Source: Vespula vulgaris
Taxonomy: Eukaryota > Arthropoda > Insecta > Hymenoptera > Vespidae
NCBI RefSeq assembly: GCF_905475345.1
Contig: NC_066595.1
Coordinates: 6,712,501-6,776,500 of the forward strand
Length of the DNA: 64,000 bases
Reading direction: 5' to 3'
The notes below the pieces were generated by a model. It made no database searches and was not told where the DNA came from. It saw only the letters and a list, made by a program, of their open reading frames with translations. Below, one piece after another: positions 55,598-64,000 of this stretch. The number at the start of each line of letters is the position of its first letter. Position 1 is the first letter of the stretch. A program made the translations under genes and the position numbers.

Positions 55598-56869
55598 TAT
55601 ACATACACACATTATTTATACTTGTATATATATGTACATGTATGTATACGTAAATCGGTAACGAGACAGCGTAAAATGATATGTCTCATTCAATGCGAAC
55701 CACGACTCGAGAGGATCGATGATCATAAAGATGTTTATATATCGTGGTTAATATTAAACCCCTTCTACTCTATCTCTTTGCACCGCAACAATGAACTTTT
55801 TAAAAGCGCGTCTCATTACGAGTTACGACGTTACCTTTGTTTGTCTTATCTTTCAAGTATTTTAATTATTGTCTGTCGATAACGTTCAGAATCTTAATAA
55901 TTCCTTTTACGTTCGATGTGAAAATCATTCTCTCAAGTTTTTCTTTCGAACGCTTTTTATTGTGTATTGCTTGTAAAAATTAGAAAGAAAGAAAAAAGAG
56001 AGAAAATGGCAGGGTGCAGAAGATTAATTGAAATGCGTATACACTGACGTTATGAATTATCATTATCTTTTTAAAGAAATGTGGACGATACCGGATGTAA
56101 AGACGTAGGTAGAAATATTCCTTTCTTTTCTTTTCTTTTATTTTATCTTGCAGATTTGTTCGCAGAAACATATTAAATAAGTTGGAATAATTGTTGTAGA
56201 AAAGGAAAAGAACATTTCGATATTATCTACACTGACGTATTATATTCATTCTTATTACACTTGTTAGTGTTATTACTATTATTAGAGTATATTATCTCAT
56301 AAATCGTATCAAAAACGATATCATTCTGTTTATTTTCTTGTCTATCATGGATTGTATTGTGATAATCGATATTTCATTGTTCCGTCATGACGGCGAGTCG
56401 GCAGTCTTCACGATAATTCCATCGATTTTGCGAACAGAGCACATTTATATATATACGCATATTTGACGGAAACTTCGCGACGTAAATGAACGTGACATTA
56501 ACTGAAAATCTTACGTAGGTGTAAAGTAACAAGAAGTCGCAAAATCAACCGATAAGCTATTCTATTCGCACGCACGCACGCACAATATTAGGATCGCCTT
56601 GAACTCTTTCCATCCTTATTTTTTTTCTTCTTCTTCTTCTTTTTCTTCTTATATTTCTTTTCGTCCTTCTCTTTGATTAGGACGGAAAAGAAAACAAACA
56701 AAACAAAAATTTGCCTGCTCGTCTATTTACACAATAATCACAGATAAATCATATTTTATCTCTTTTCTATCTATTCTCATCGCTTTGCTCTTTCTTCTTT
56801 ATATTTTTTATGTTCACGTGTATATATGTGTGTGTGTGTGTGTATATATATATATACATATATATAGAA

Positions 56870-56900
<31 letters not shown>

Positions 56901-57413
56901 AAGAAGCAAACGTTCCCGTATTAGTTAAAAAATATCCAAGTTTAACATTCAACTCTTCGTATTAGCATGTTTTTCCGGTTCTCGTATTAATTCGTCGAGT
57001 TTCTACTATTTTGGCACGCAAGGTCGAGCTAATGCAAATCCTGGTTTCTTTATATTCATTTTGGTTGCTTTGTGTGTGCGTATATACGTGCGTGTGTGCG
57101 TGCGTGCGAACACTTACACATATATAAATTTGCCATTTAACGATTTGAAAGGTAAAGATCGAGAGAAGTAGAAAATTTCTCAAATAAAGGAGAACAAGAT
57201 CCTGACATTCTTTATCTTTTTTTTTTTACAGACGCGTGCTTACGATGTCAGGCGGAAAGCAAGAAGGACTTTTACGGACGACAAGACTGCGTAGTCGTGT
57301 GGGGCGAGTGTAACCATTCGTTTCATTACTGTTGCATGTCCTTGTGGGTGAAGCAGAACAATCGTTGTCCATTATGCCAACAGGAATGGTCCATCCAAAG
57401 AATGGGAAAGTAA
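27648..57413 (+). CDS. Roc2: RING-box protein 2 (Roc2 / RNF7 / SAG)
   Basis: RING-H2 subunit of cullin-RING ligases, mainly with cullin 5, recruiting the E2 and acting in NEDD8 transfer. Two coding exons, 27648-27801 and 57232-57413, join within an Asp codon (G|AC) to give 111 aa. The cullin-binding strand LKKWNAVAMWSWDVECD covers residues 25-41. Zinc ligands are C43, C46, C54, C57, C71, C78, H80, H83, C86, C97 and C100. Cys at position 100 and the pattern CPLCQQEW..QRMGK identify RBX2 rather than RBX1, which has Asp there. The stop is TAA after GK, as in orthologues. The 29.4-kb intron is extreme for such a small gene and contains Tret1 on the other strand. Confidence 0.97.
27802..29843. other. 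RBX2 intron, 5' part, including the Tret1 3' flank
   Basis: Very AT-rich up to about 29,400, with no coding signal. The part nearest 29,844 is the likely Tret1 3' UTR (minus strand); a minus-strand AATAAA lies at 29112-29107, 0.73 kb past the Tret1 stop. Confidence 0.6.
29107..29112 (-). terminator. Candidate AATAAA poly(A) signal for Tret1
   Basis: First clear minus-strand AATAAA found downstream of the Tret1 stop. This assignment is tentative. Confidence 0.3.
29844..43423 (-). CDS. Tret1: Facilitated trehalose transporter Tret1, long isoform
   Basis: Plasma-membrane sugar porter (MFS, 12 helices) that moves trehalose down its gradient, typically out of the fat body. Long-form exons: 43423-43334, 38488-38006, 33970-33842, 32255-32132, 31150-30977, 30899-30523 and 30425-29844, giving 652 aa. 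The first two exons encode a 191-aa hydrophilic, Ser/Pro-rich cytosolic N-terminus (MSSVQPTHDYVD..., ending SPKRFIKQ). The shared transporter core has TSYTSPAL in helix 1, GGP.IEYFGRRNTI between helices 2 and 3, LPVYLGE, PETPRWYISKGK, QQMSGINAVIFYT in helix 7, D/GRK after helix 8, GPIPWLMMGEILP in helix 10 and PETRGRSLEEIEKRF after helix 12. The tail (RRMSAVANMKP) is typical of Tret1. The whole gene lies antisense within the RBX2 intron. The 5' exons rest on phase and splice sites and are less certain than the core. Confidence 0.9.
31151..32131 (-). other. Tret1 core intron between 32132 and 31150
   Basis: About 1 kb, moderately AT-rich, with more CpG than the upstream AT-rich flank. The short plus-strand ORFs (31359-31562, 31894-32109) have no recognisable content. 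Confidence 0.65.
32256..33841 (-). other. Tret1 core intron between 33842 and 32255
   Basis: 1.6 kb. At 32,810-32,900 it holds a G+C-richer patch with three CCAAT motifs (GACCAATCA, GACCAATCG, CACCAATGA) within 85 bp, which could be an intronic enhancer or an internal promoter. Otherwise no feature. Confidence 0.55.
34264..34331. repeat. (ATC)n microsatellite
   Basis: Imperfect trinucleotide CAT/ATC run lying 16 bp past the donor of the Tret1 short first exon, at the start of the intron. Confidence 0.85.
34348..34431 (-). CDS. Tret1: Tret1 alternative first exon, short isoform
   Basis: 28 codons opening MKILMRADTHV, a start shared by short-form Tret1 proteins of other insects, and closing KAIFTQ before a GTACGA donor. 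It joins in phase 0 to 33970-33842 and the following core exons, giving 489 aa. In this form the GRR motif is at 99-101, PETPRW starts at 206, and residues 297-489 come from the last exon. It has its own upstream TATA box about 430 bp away, so the two isoforms are probably under separate promoters. Confidence 0.85.
34535..34625. repeat. (AAT)n microsatellite in the Tret1 short-form leader
   Basis: Imperfect AAT/AAC trinucleotide run located between the short-form TATA box and its ATG, hence probably transcribed as part of the 5' UTR. It creates a spurious poly-Asn reading frame on the plus strand. Confidence 0.85.
34864..34873 (-). promoter_or_regulatory. TATA box for the Tret1 short isoform
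   Basis: The minus strand reads CTATATAAAC, about 430 bp upstream of the short-form ATG, with a C7 tract (34891-34897 as G on the plus strand) just upstream. Transcription start would be near 34,835-34,845. Confidence 0.5.
37942..37981. repeat. (TA)n microsatellite
   Basis: About 20 TA units, 24 bp inside the intron from the Tret1 long exon 2 donor. Confidence 0.9.
41499..41535. repeat. (AT)n microsatellite
   Basis: About 18 AT units followed by a short GTGTGC run. Confidence 0.9.
42052..42102. repeat. (TC)n microsatellite
   Basis: About 22 CT units after a looser TTTCTC-rich lead-in from 42,018. Confidence 0.9.
46670..46714 (-). other. Candidate additional Tret1 5' exon
   Basis: On the Tret1 strand an ATG (46714) opens 15 codons that end exactly in phase 0 at a strong AAG|GTAAGC donor, compatible with every Tret1 acceptor considered. 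A second ATG (46706, ACCATGG, ideal context) lies in another frame and would leave phase 1. It lies about 1.1 kb downstream of the 47.8-kb TATA box, so it could be a third N-terminus or a leader exon carrying an upstream ORF. Evidence is splice logic only. Confidence 0.3.
47801..47810 (-). promoter_or_regulatory. TATA box for the Tret1 long isoform
   Basis: The minus strand reads CTATATAAAA (consensus TATAAAA), with a GC box GGGCGG about 22 bp upstream (47,832-47,837). The arrangement matches the short-form promoter, which also has a TATATAA element next to a GC-rich tract. Transcription start would be near 47,770-47,780. Confidence 0.45.
48958..49043. repeat. (TC)n polypyrimidine microsatellite
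   Basis: Interrupted TC repeat within a longer C/T-only tract. It gives rise to several long low-complexity frames on both strands (poly Ser/Leu and Arg/Glu), which are not genes. Confidence 0.9.
54728..54880. repeat. Opposed (TC)n and (GA)n microsatellites
   Basis: A long TC tract (54,728-54,778, continuing loosely to 54,815) is followed by a GA tract at 54,860-54,880, so the pair forms an inverted repeat able to fold back. Confidence 0.85.
55549..55590. repeat. (TA)n microsatellite
   Basis: About 21 TA units in the RBX2 intron, followed by ATACATAC variants. Confidence 0.9.
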
Positions 57414-58300
57414 CGGTGCGGGATTAGGACACCTACTCTTTCAACATTCAACATTTTGTTTTTCTTTTCTTTTTAAATGAATACTATATTTCTCTTTTTC
57501 TTTCGTTCTCTTTTCCTGTATACCATCTTTTGTCTAACTTTTATATTTCATTCAACTTATCAATATTACTCCTATAAAACTTTTGCGTTCATCACATTCC
57601 TCGACTGTAACTACATAGATTTCGCAAGATATCAGTAAAAAAAAAGAAGGTTCGCAAAACGAGTTTTCTCTACTTTTCATAATTGCCTTGACGATTTCTC
57701 ATGAACGTATGTTTACGAAATCTTAAAAAAAAATACTTCTTGAAAGGCAATCTCGTATCTTTATTTTTTCTGTTATATACATGTTACAAAGTTATTTTTT
57801 CTTGTTTTTCCCTTTTTTTTCTCTTATTTCTTTCAATTTAATATTTTATCTAACGTCGATGTAAATCACTGCATTCTGCTCTCCAATGCGAAGTTATTAT
57901 TTTTTCTTTTTCTTTCCCTTTTATTTCTTTCAATTAAATGTTTTATCTTACGTTTATGTAAATCAATGTATTACTTTAAAGTCTCGTAAAAAAAAATGCA
58001 TTGATAAAAAATGAAAAAAAAAAAAAAGAAAGATGTATTCTGGTGAGTAAAGATACTTAAATTAAACTGTTCTAAACTGATTTTTATTGTGCTTTCTTTT
58101 CATTGTCGTTTTGTTTATAAAAGTTGCACATTAGCAAATTAAAAGATGTCACATCAACGATACCACAGATTTATGGATTTTTTTTCTTCGAACTTTGTCT
58201 AACTCCGATTGACATAGTTCGCATAGTAGTGCTGCACGATATATAATTCAGCAAATGATTAACAATTACAAAGGAAATATTTAATTATTAACCACGATTA
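57414..58300. other. RBX2 3' UTR and flank
   Basis: T-rich DNA after the RBX2 stop. No AATAAA is seen; ATTAAA variants occur near 57,935 and 58,060 and may serve. No other gene. Confidence 0.5.
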
Positions 58301-58366
58301 ACGATTATATTTTTAACACTTTTGCTACGACACCGTCGTCCTCGAGTATGCTGCCGTGGTCAAAAC

Positions 58367-59150
58367 GCGAACGTCTACTTCAGTGTGCATCGGAACGTAT
58401 ACTTTGTCACGGAGCGAACGTATACTTTACCGCTAACAGACGTAATATTTAATACTTTGTCGCGTCACGTAATTATTAGTCTTTAATTTAAATTGTCTTC
58501 AAGTGAAGTGAAAAAAATATAACCAAAGTTGTGAATCGATGCAAACTTTTAACAAGTGATTGAAGTTACCGTGTTAGTTCATAAAGATAGTATATTCTAT
58601 AATAATGTGGATTATAACGAGCATACGAGAACGGATAACTGAAGTCACCCCGTTATTTCACATTAGTGAAATACAACGGGCATGCGATGATGGGTTACTA
58701 TAGTCACCGATGAAATACAGTGAATATACGATGATGAATGACTATAGTCATTGTTTTTAACGAAAAGATTAATTAGATGATACGATTAAATTATTTATTC
58801 TACTATTGATTGGATTAATGATTGATAATTGAATTTTTCATCGTCGTGAAATGAATATTTTTTTCTTATATATTTTTGTTATATTCTTATTAAAAAATTA
58901 ATCAAAACGATAAGTGAAGTGAAAATATGATTCTATGGCATAGTCAGTTAATGATTCAGTTAATGAAATGTCTACGGAGTAATTCGTTAGTGTGAAAGTT
59001 TCAATTGTTGACGAACCTCAGCGTAGACACACTGTTAATCTACGTAGCAGTATATTATGATCAATGTACAAGAGTTTCAATTATCGAAGAATCACAGCCT
59101 AGACACTTCGTGAATCTACGAAGCATTTCGTCAATATATAAAATTATAAA
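58367..59150. repeat. Cluster of degenerate tandem repeats
   Basis: Three sets in a row. (a) 58,367-58,428: three copies of GAACGTATACTTT-like units, 22-25 bp apart. (b) 58,613-58,760: three copies of a unit ending in CTATAGTCAC or a variant, 58 and 44 bp apart, including a hairpin at 58,649-58,680. (c) 58,998-59,150: two 76-bp copies starting GTTTCAATT and containing TAGACAC and AATCTACG. The base composition differs from the surrounding DNA, which suggests transposon or satellite origin. Confidence 0.6.
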
Positions 59151-59153
59151 ATA

Positions 59154-59269
59154 TAGGTAATTCTCGTATAACGCGAATATTACATTTCATAAAAATGCCA
59201 CGTTATATGAGATTTATATCTAATAAAAACGGGATTAGATTCAAAAAATTCTTTTCTTTTAATTGTTTC

Positions 59270-59331
<62 letters not shown>

Positions 59332-59714
59332 ATATAAACCACATTGACATAACAAACAGAAAAATATTGTTATCTCATTCAAGTAATTCATACAAATTAA
59401 TATGCAAAACATGAAATAAATAATAGTACGTACGTACATATAAGATTATAAAAATTATAAATAAACCAGTCGTTGAATGGATTATAATGATTGCGGCAAC
59501 GTCGACACAACTTACCGAAGATTAAAAACTAATGCACTTATGTGTTTTTCAAAATATATAAAGTGAAAAAATAAAAATCTAAAAGTTTTAAGACCGTCAT
59601 ATCGAAATTGCATTGTTTAAGTATCGCGTTATACGAGAGTTACTATCTGAGTTTCAAGAACGCGTTGTATTGAAACTGCGTTGTTTAAGTATCATGTTAT
59701 AAGCGAGATACCTG
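59154..59714. mobile_element. Pogo/Tigger-like MITE
   Basis: 561 bp bounded by TA on both sides (59,152-59,153 and 59,715-59,716). Left end TAGGTAATTCTCGTATAACG; right end, inverted, CAGGTATCTCGCTTATAACA. Terminal inverted repeats of the CAGG...CTCGTATAAC kind with TA duplication are typical of pogo/Tigger elements. There is no transposase frame. The right end is present twice in tandem about 68 bp apart, and the interior carries a 57-bp poly(T). Family assignment is inference. Confidence 0.5.
59271..59327. repeat. Poly(T) homopolymer, 57 bp
   Basis: Uninterrupted T-run inside the putative MITE. Exact length is prone to sequencing error. As poly(A) on the minus strand it could be a retrotransposed tail inserted in the element, but no retrotransposon body is adjacent. 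Confidence 0.9.
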
Positions 59715-59716
59715 TA

Positions 59717-61151
59717 TTTCAATTGTGGTCGTTAATCATTAGTTTTATTAAATATTACCCAATATGACCGTATAAAATAAACAGGTTGTCACGCGTCGAA
59801 ATCGAGTGTTAAAAAAAAAAAAAAGAAAAGAAAACGAAAATAAAAAGGAGACAAACAAAAATAAACGATTTTGGCCATGATAAATCTTTTTACACGTCTC
59901 ATTACAAATTAGATCAAAGTACACATTCGAAGTATAAAAGTTGTTTGCGATTCACGATGCCGTGTTCGATCTTAACGATGCTTATCGCGACACGTCGCGA
60001 GAATCTCATCATAGATTGCGTCACTTTAAAGAACAAATTCCAATGAACACCGGCGCTTGTTACTTTGCAAATTGCATAATCGTATAATTCACAAGAAGCA
60101 TGCGAATCAATTGCGATCGATATTCGAGTTTCGAGCCTCGAAACGACTCGAATTTATAATAACAATCGGTAGTAATCTCAACGAACAATTAATCACGACG
60201 TCGGACGACGAATTACATCATCTCACATTACACGAAACACTTACCTTTATTTCTGTAATAATAGCGACAAGAATGATAAATTTGTTACAGTGAGATATCG
60301 AGTTAAATCGTTAGCAAATACTCGAGAAATTGTGCGCAATTATTGTTCTATTATAACACATTGTCAATCAATTATGCAAATTTTGTGTTGTGTTATTTTT
60401 ATAGTATAATATAATATATTACAAATGAAAAATTCTTTAATTTATAATATAATATATTATAATAAAACGTGAATATATTTGACGAAGGATTCGTATTAAT
60501 ATTGATTAAATCGAAAAAGTCGGAAAACATATAACGATATATCACAAGATCACAAGAAATGGAATTATCGAATAAATATCGCCTGCTACAATTCTTCTTT
60601 CTCAATTGACGTCTTTTTTATATCAGCATACATACATCTTTTTCTGACATTATGAATAAAGGTCAAACGAGAGAGAAACGATGCCAATCGGAGAGTGGGC
60701 GACTGACAAATATCAATGAAAGAGAAGCCAATTGTCGCCTGTCTTCTTTTACATTATGAGTAATCTTGATACGTGTCTATTGCATAGAATTTTATTCCGT
60801 ATTTAAGGACTAAAAATATTCAAAATCCTGGATGGACTTCGAAATATTTTTCCTCGTACTATCATAATTATCCGTTGTTAGAACAACGCCAAGAATTATC
60901 CGTAATTGTTCCCACGAAATAGAAGGAATATTAAAAAAAAAAAAACGGTAGTCGTTAATTGTTAAACCTTAATTATCGGAGAATTCACGCTTTGCCGTAT
61001 CATTGATTATACTTACTAAATTACAAATATGGTTTCCTTACATGTAAACATTCACAAGAGAAAATTATTCATTGTCCGATCAAAATACACATGTGTCATT
61101 CCTGTTTGATTGCATTCGGATGGATCGACAATATGAGGAAAAATGTAAGAG

Positions 61152-61183
<32 letters not shown>

Positions 61184-61879
61184 AAGAAAAAAGAAAAATA
61201 CATCATCGTCAAGATAAGTGTGGGGAATTTATTAAATTCGAGTCAATTAACTCGAACTGAACGGTCGTTCGCAGTTGTTGCTACTTCTTCGTGGTTGGTC
61301 AATTCACATCGCGCGGTACCACCACTTGTTCGACTACTCGCGAATAGTCGAAGGACATCGTGCTCCCTTCTCCTTCTGTTTGTCGGTCTGTCTTTCTCTT
61401 TCCCCCTCTCTTTCCCCTCTCTTCATCCTATCACTTTTTCCTCGTCGTGTCCCTTCGTGAAACACATGCATTCTCTTTCCGCGTCATTAGGTCATTTACG
61501 GTGGAGGCTCGACCAAAGGCTCGACCAATGATATCACGAGGAAAATCGAGACGGCGCCGAGTTAATCCTTTACGTATACTGTTATCTACGATTCTATTCG
61601 TTTCTTGCAAATATATATTTTATTGTAGATTACGTTACGTTATTGTACGATAGACAATACGCGTTTTAAAAATAATAGTATTCTCTTTAATCTATCATAA
61701 GTTTTTATAAATTCTATCTCGACATGTTTGTGTCCTTGAAACGAACGATAGAATCTCGTAATATACCTTAAGAATATAATTTAACGATGAAGGATAGAAA
61801 TGATCTTGTTGCACGCGACGAGCGACCTTTAACAATCGACCCGATCTATATCGTTCTTCCTCGTGCACGTATATATGTA

Positions 61880-61973
<94 letters not shown>

Positions 61974-64000
61974 CTGCTATTTCGCAAGCGAGATACTCTG
62001 TGTTTTCAAACCGTGCGACTTTTTACTTCCTTGTATTTGCATACGATCTTTTTATAATATAAAAGTTAGAAAAATGTTAGTCGTTTCAACGATATTCAGT
62101 GAAATAGTCACATGACCTATTTGCGTCGAACTTTGATCAGTTATTTTATCGTTTCATCTCTGTAATTTGTACATATATATGCGCGTACCTACGTATAGGT
62201 GTGTTATATCTTATACGTGCATCTGTGCGACGTGAAAGAGACTCGATGAAAGAGGCTCGGCTGGAGGCTCGACCAATCGCATCGTCGAAAGTTAAAAATA
62301 GATAATTCGTAGTTATATCGAGCTAACACAAGTATCGTCGGGTATTCAACACGATATATGCAATCAACGTTTTTCGAGTTTCCAAGAAAATAATACAAAA
62401 ATAGACGTACATATCTACGTACATATTCTAACAGATATATAGAAAAATTCGTTTTTGTCTAAATTCGATTTGTGAATCAATTCGAACGTAGCCCGTACTA
62501 ATTTTAAAGCAAAAACTAATTTTAGATTTCGTCTACCGTATTAGTTCTTTTCTGTGTAAACACGCACACGTGTGATATCTCAAACACACACGTCACGTGT
62601 CTCACATAAACGTCTTTGATGTTAATTTCGAATGACTGATATTGATATCGACTATAAATGTAATATAAATGTAAATATAAAGTTAAAATATAGCAATACG
62701 AAATTTTTAACGCAAATAAGGAAGATCAGAATCGATTATATTCGATATAAAATCAAAATCTTTGATAAATTGAATTTTCTTTTACGGAAGAGTCCGAATA
62801 TTTTCTTAGAAATTCTTGTAGAAGAGATCCATTAACGTGTTTAATCTCACCTGAATAAAAGTATAAATCTCGTGTCAACTCGATCTCTCTCGTTCGGTCT
62901 GGACTCATTCGTTTCCCATGATTCGAATGTAACTGAAGATCATAGACGTGATGGATCACGATCGTTAAATATTTTTTGTTAACATACTTGCTCCTAGTAT
63001 ACAGTTAGAAGAGATCGCCTATCGTAGAAGATCGATTTTCTCTTATATAAAACGTAGAAGTTGCGGCCATTATCTAGCGAGCTTCATACTTTTCTGATTC
63101 AAGGTTAGTTATACAAGCGGCAACCAGCAATTTAAAATTCGATAAAAATGACGGTGAGAATCCGTGAAAGAATTCTGCAAGAAAATCGATCCTAAGATGA
63201 TCGTGTGAAAGAGAGAATCTTGTCGGCTATGTAATCTAAGAGTAATAGAGAAACAGAAAGAGAGAGAAAGACAGAAGGTGGTGGGAAAAGGGGGGAGAAA
63301 GAAGACGAGGAAGAAACGCGAATTCTACGAATAGAAAGCGTGCCGATCGAAAATTACATCTAAGAGAATTCTGCACGGAGAAAAGCACGCTTTTGCGAGC
63401 ACACTCGAGACAGCAAAAGATGCGAATTATTGGCCTCGAAGCCTTTCCATAAGGCATACGGAGAAAGAGAACGTTAGTTGAATGTGTACGTAACGGAACG
63501 TCTCTATATACGTGGTGGAGGCATACGAATTCACGCAATGTGCGTACATACGTATCTTCGGTCAATTCTGAATTTATACTTTCTTAGAACGGAATGTAAT
63601 ATTGTTTGAAATTTTAATAGACATGTAACAGCTGCGGTTTCTAGAAAGTTGACTTTAATTGGAAGTTTTAAAAATCAGAAGAAAAGATTTACTCTATCGA
63701 ATGAAATTTAATTGCTTACAAAAATTTCCACAAATCTTAGCAAATTAAATAATTAAATTCAATTTTCTATGAAAAAGAAAAAAAAAAAGAGAGAAGTAAT
63801 TTCGATTTCTATCGAACGGTTATTACCAGGACTTTCCCGCGTAAATTACGCGACGAAAGTTAACTAGTCGAGCCCCCTGTGAACGGCGCCTTCTGATTGG
63901 TTATAGCGTACAGTTAAAACGTAATCTAAGAACCAGTTCTCGTTGCGTCAGTCGGTATTATAACGAATTTTTACATGCACACATATCTAACAAGAAGCAC
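59717..64000. other. Right flank, no recognised gene
   Basis: Non-coding as far as can be seen. It contains (GA)n at 61,160-61,183 and (GT)n/(AT)n at 61,886-61,972. There are G+C-richer patches at 61,260-61,560 and 63,240-63,560, and the last 150 bp has an inverted CCAAT (ATTGG near 63,896) that could belong to a promoter beyond the window. Frames such as 61091-61531 and 63236-63565 are low-complexity or unconserved by eye. Confidence 0.55.
61886..61972. repeat. (GT)n(AT)n compound microsatellite
   Basis: About 34 GT units followed by about 9 AT units. It is the longest GT run in the window and creates Cys-Val frames that are not genes. Confidence 0.95.

Larger units (their letters stand above)
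49301..57231. other. RBX2 intron, 3' part
   Basis: No gene recognised. 49.4-51.0 kb is extremely AT-rich. About 52.8-54.1 kb is less AT-rich and contains the longest unexplained frame (53003-53524, minus), without recognisable domain. Microsatellites: (TC)n 54,728-54,778, (GA)n 54,860-54,880, (TA)n 55,549-55,590 and mixed TG/TA/GA at 56,827-56,895. A pyrimidine tract precedes the RBX2 exon 2 acceptor at 57,230-57,231. Confidence 0.6.

Noticed and set aside
27648..57413. Possibility that RBX2 is a processed pseudogene or that exon 2 belongs to another gene
   Set aside because: The two exons join within one codon at clean GT/AG sites and give an uninterrupted protein with all zinc ligands.
61787..62115. 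Cys-Val repeat frames
   Set aside because: Translation of the (GT)n microsatellite.
1..64000. CRISPR arrays, bacterial operons or phage-like gene clusters
   Set aside because: The spliced genes, nuclear tRNA and Pol III terminator show a eukaryotic chromosome; the tandem repeats present are microsatellites, a coding minisatellite or transposon-like units without spacers.

Overview
The window is nuclear DNA from an insect, most likely a hymenopteran (bee, wasp or ant). It is AT-rich, has no CpG depletion, carries many (TC)n, (GT)n and (TA)n microsatellites, and its intron-containing genes encode clearly insect proteins, including a Tret1-type trehalose transporter. The group is inferred from composition and gene style; the species cannot be read from the sequence. 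All gene models below were built by hand from splice sites, reading phase and conserved motifs.

The left third (about 1.8-21.6 kb) is compact. Minus strand: a glycerol-3-phosphate acyltransferase of the GPAT3/4 type (9 coding exons, 501 aa) and the PAF1-complex subunit Leo1 (6 exons, 659 aa, with a 25-unit hexapeptide repeat). Plus strand: ATP synthase subunit e (3 exons, 84 aa), divergent from Leo1. Minus strand: tRNA-Lys(TTT) and quinoid dihydropteridine reductase (5 exons, 237 aa). Plus strand: KCMF1, a ZZ-type E3 ubiquitin ligase (8 exons, 523 aa), divergent from the reductase.

About 6 kb without a recognisable gene follows. The rest of the window is dominated by one very large gene: RBX2/Roc2 (RNF7), the RING subunit of cullin-5-type E3 ligases. 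Its two coding exons (27.65-27.80 kb and 57.23-57.41 kb) are split by a 29.4-kb intron. Nested on the opposite strand of that intron is the facilitated trehalose transporter Tret1. It has five shared exons and two alternative 5' coding regions, giving a 489-aa short form and a 652-aa long form. Each form appears to have its own TATA-type promoter. The rest of the intron and the 57.4-64.0 kb flank are non-coding as far as I can see, with microsatellites, degenerate tandem repeats and a probable pogo/Tigger-like MITE.

Points for a second look: a degenerate second copy of the GPAT catalytic exon in which the active-site His is Tyr; the Leo1 coding minisatellite; two related TTAA-bounded (piggyBac-like) ends in KCMF1 introns; the Tret1-in-RBX2 nesting with two promoters; and a repeat cluster at 58.3-59.7 kb. 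I see no evidence of a wholly new multi-gene system.
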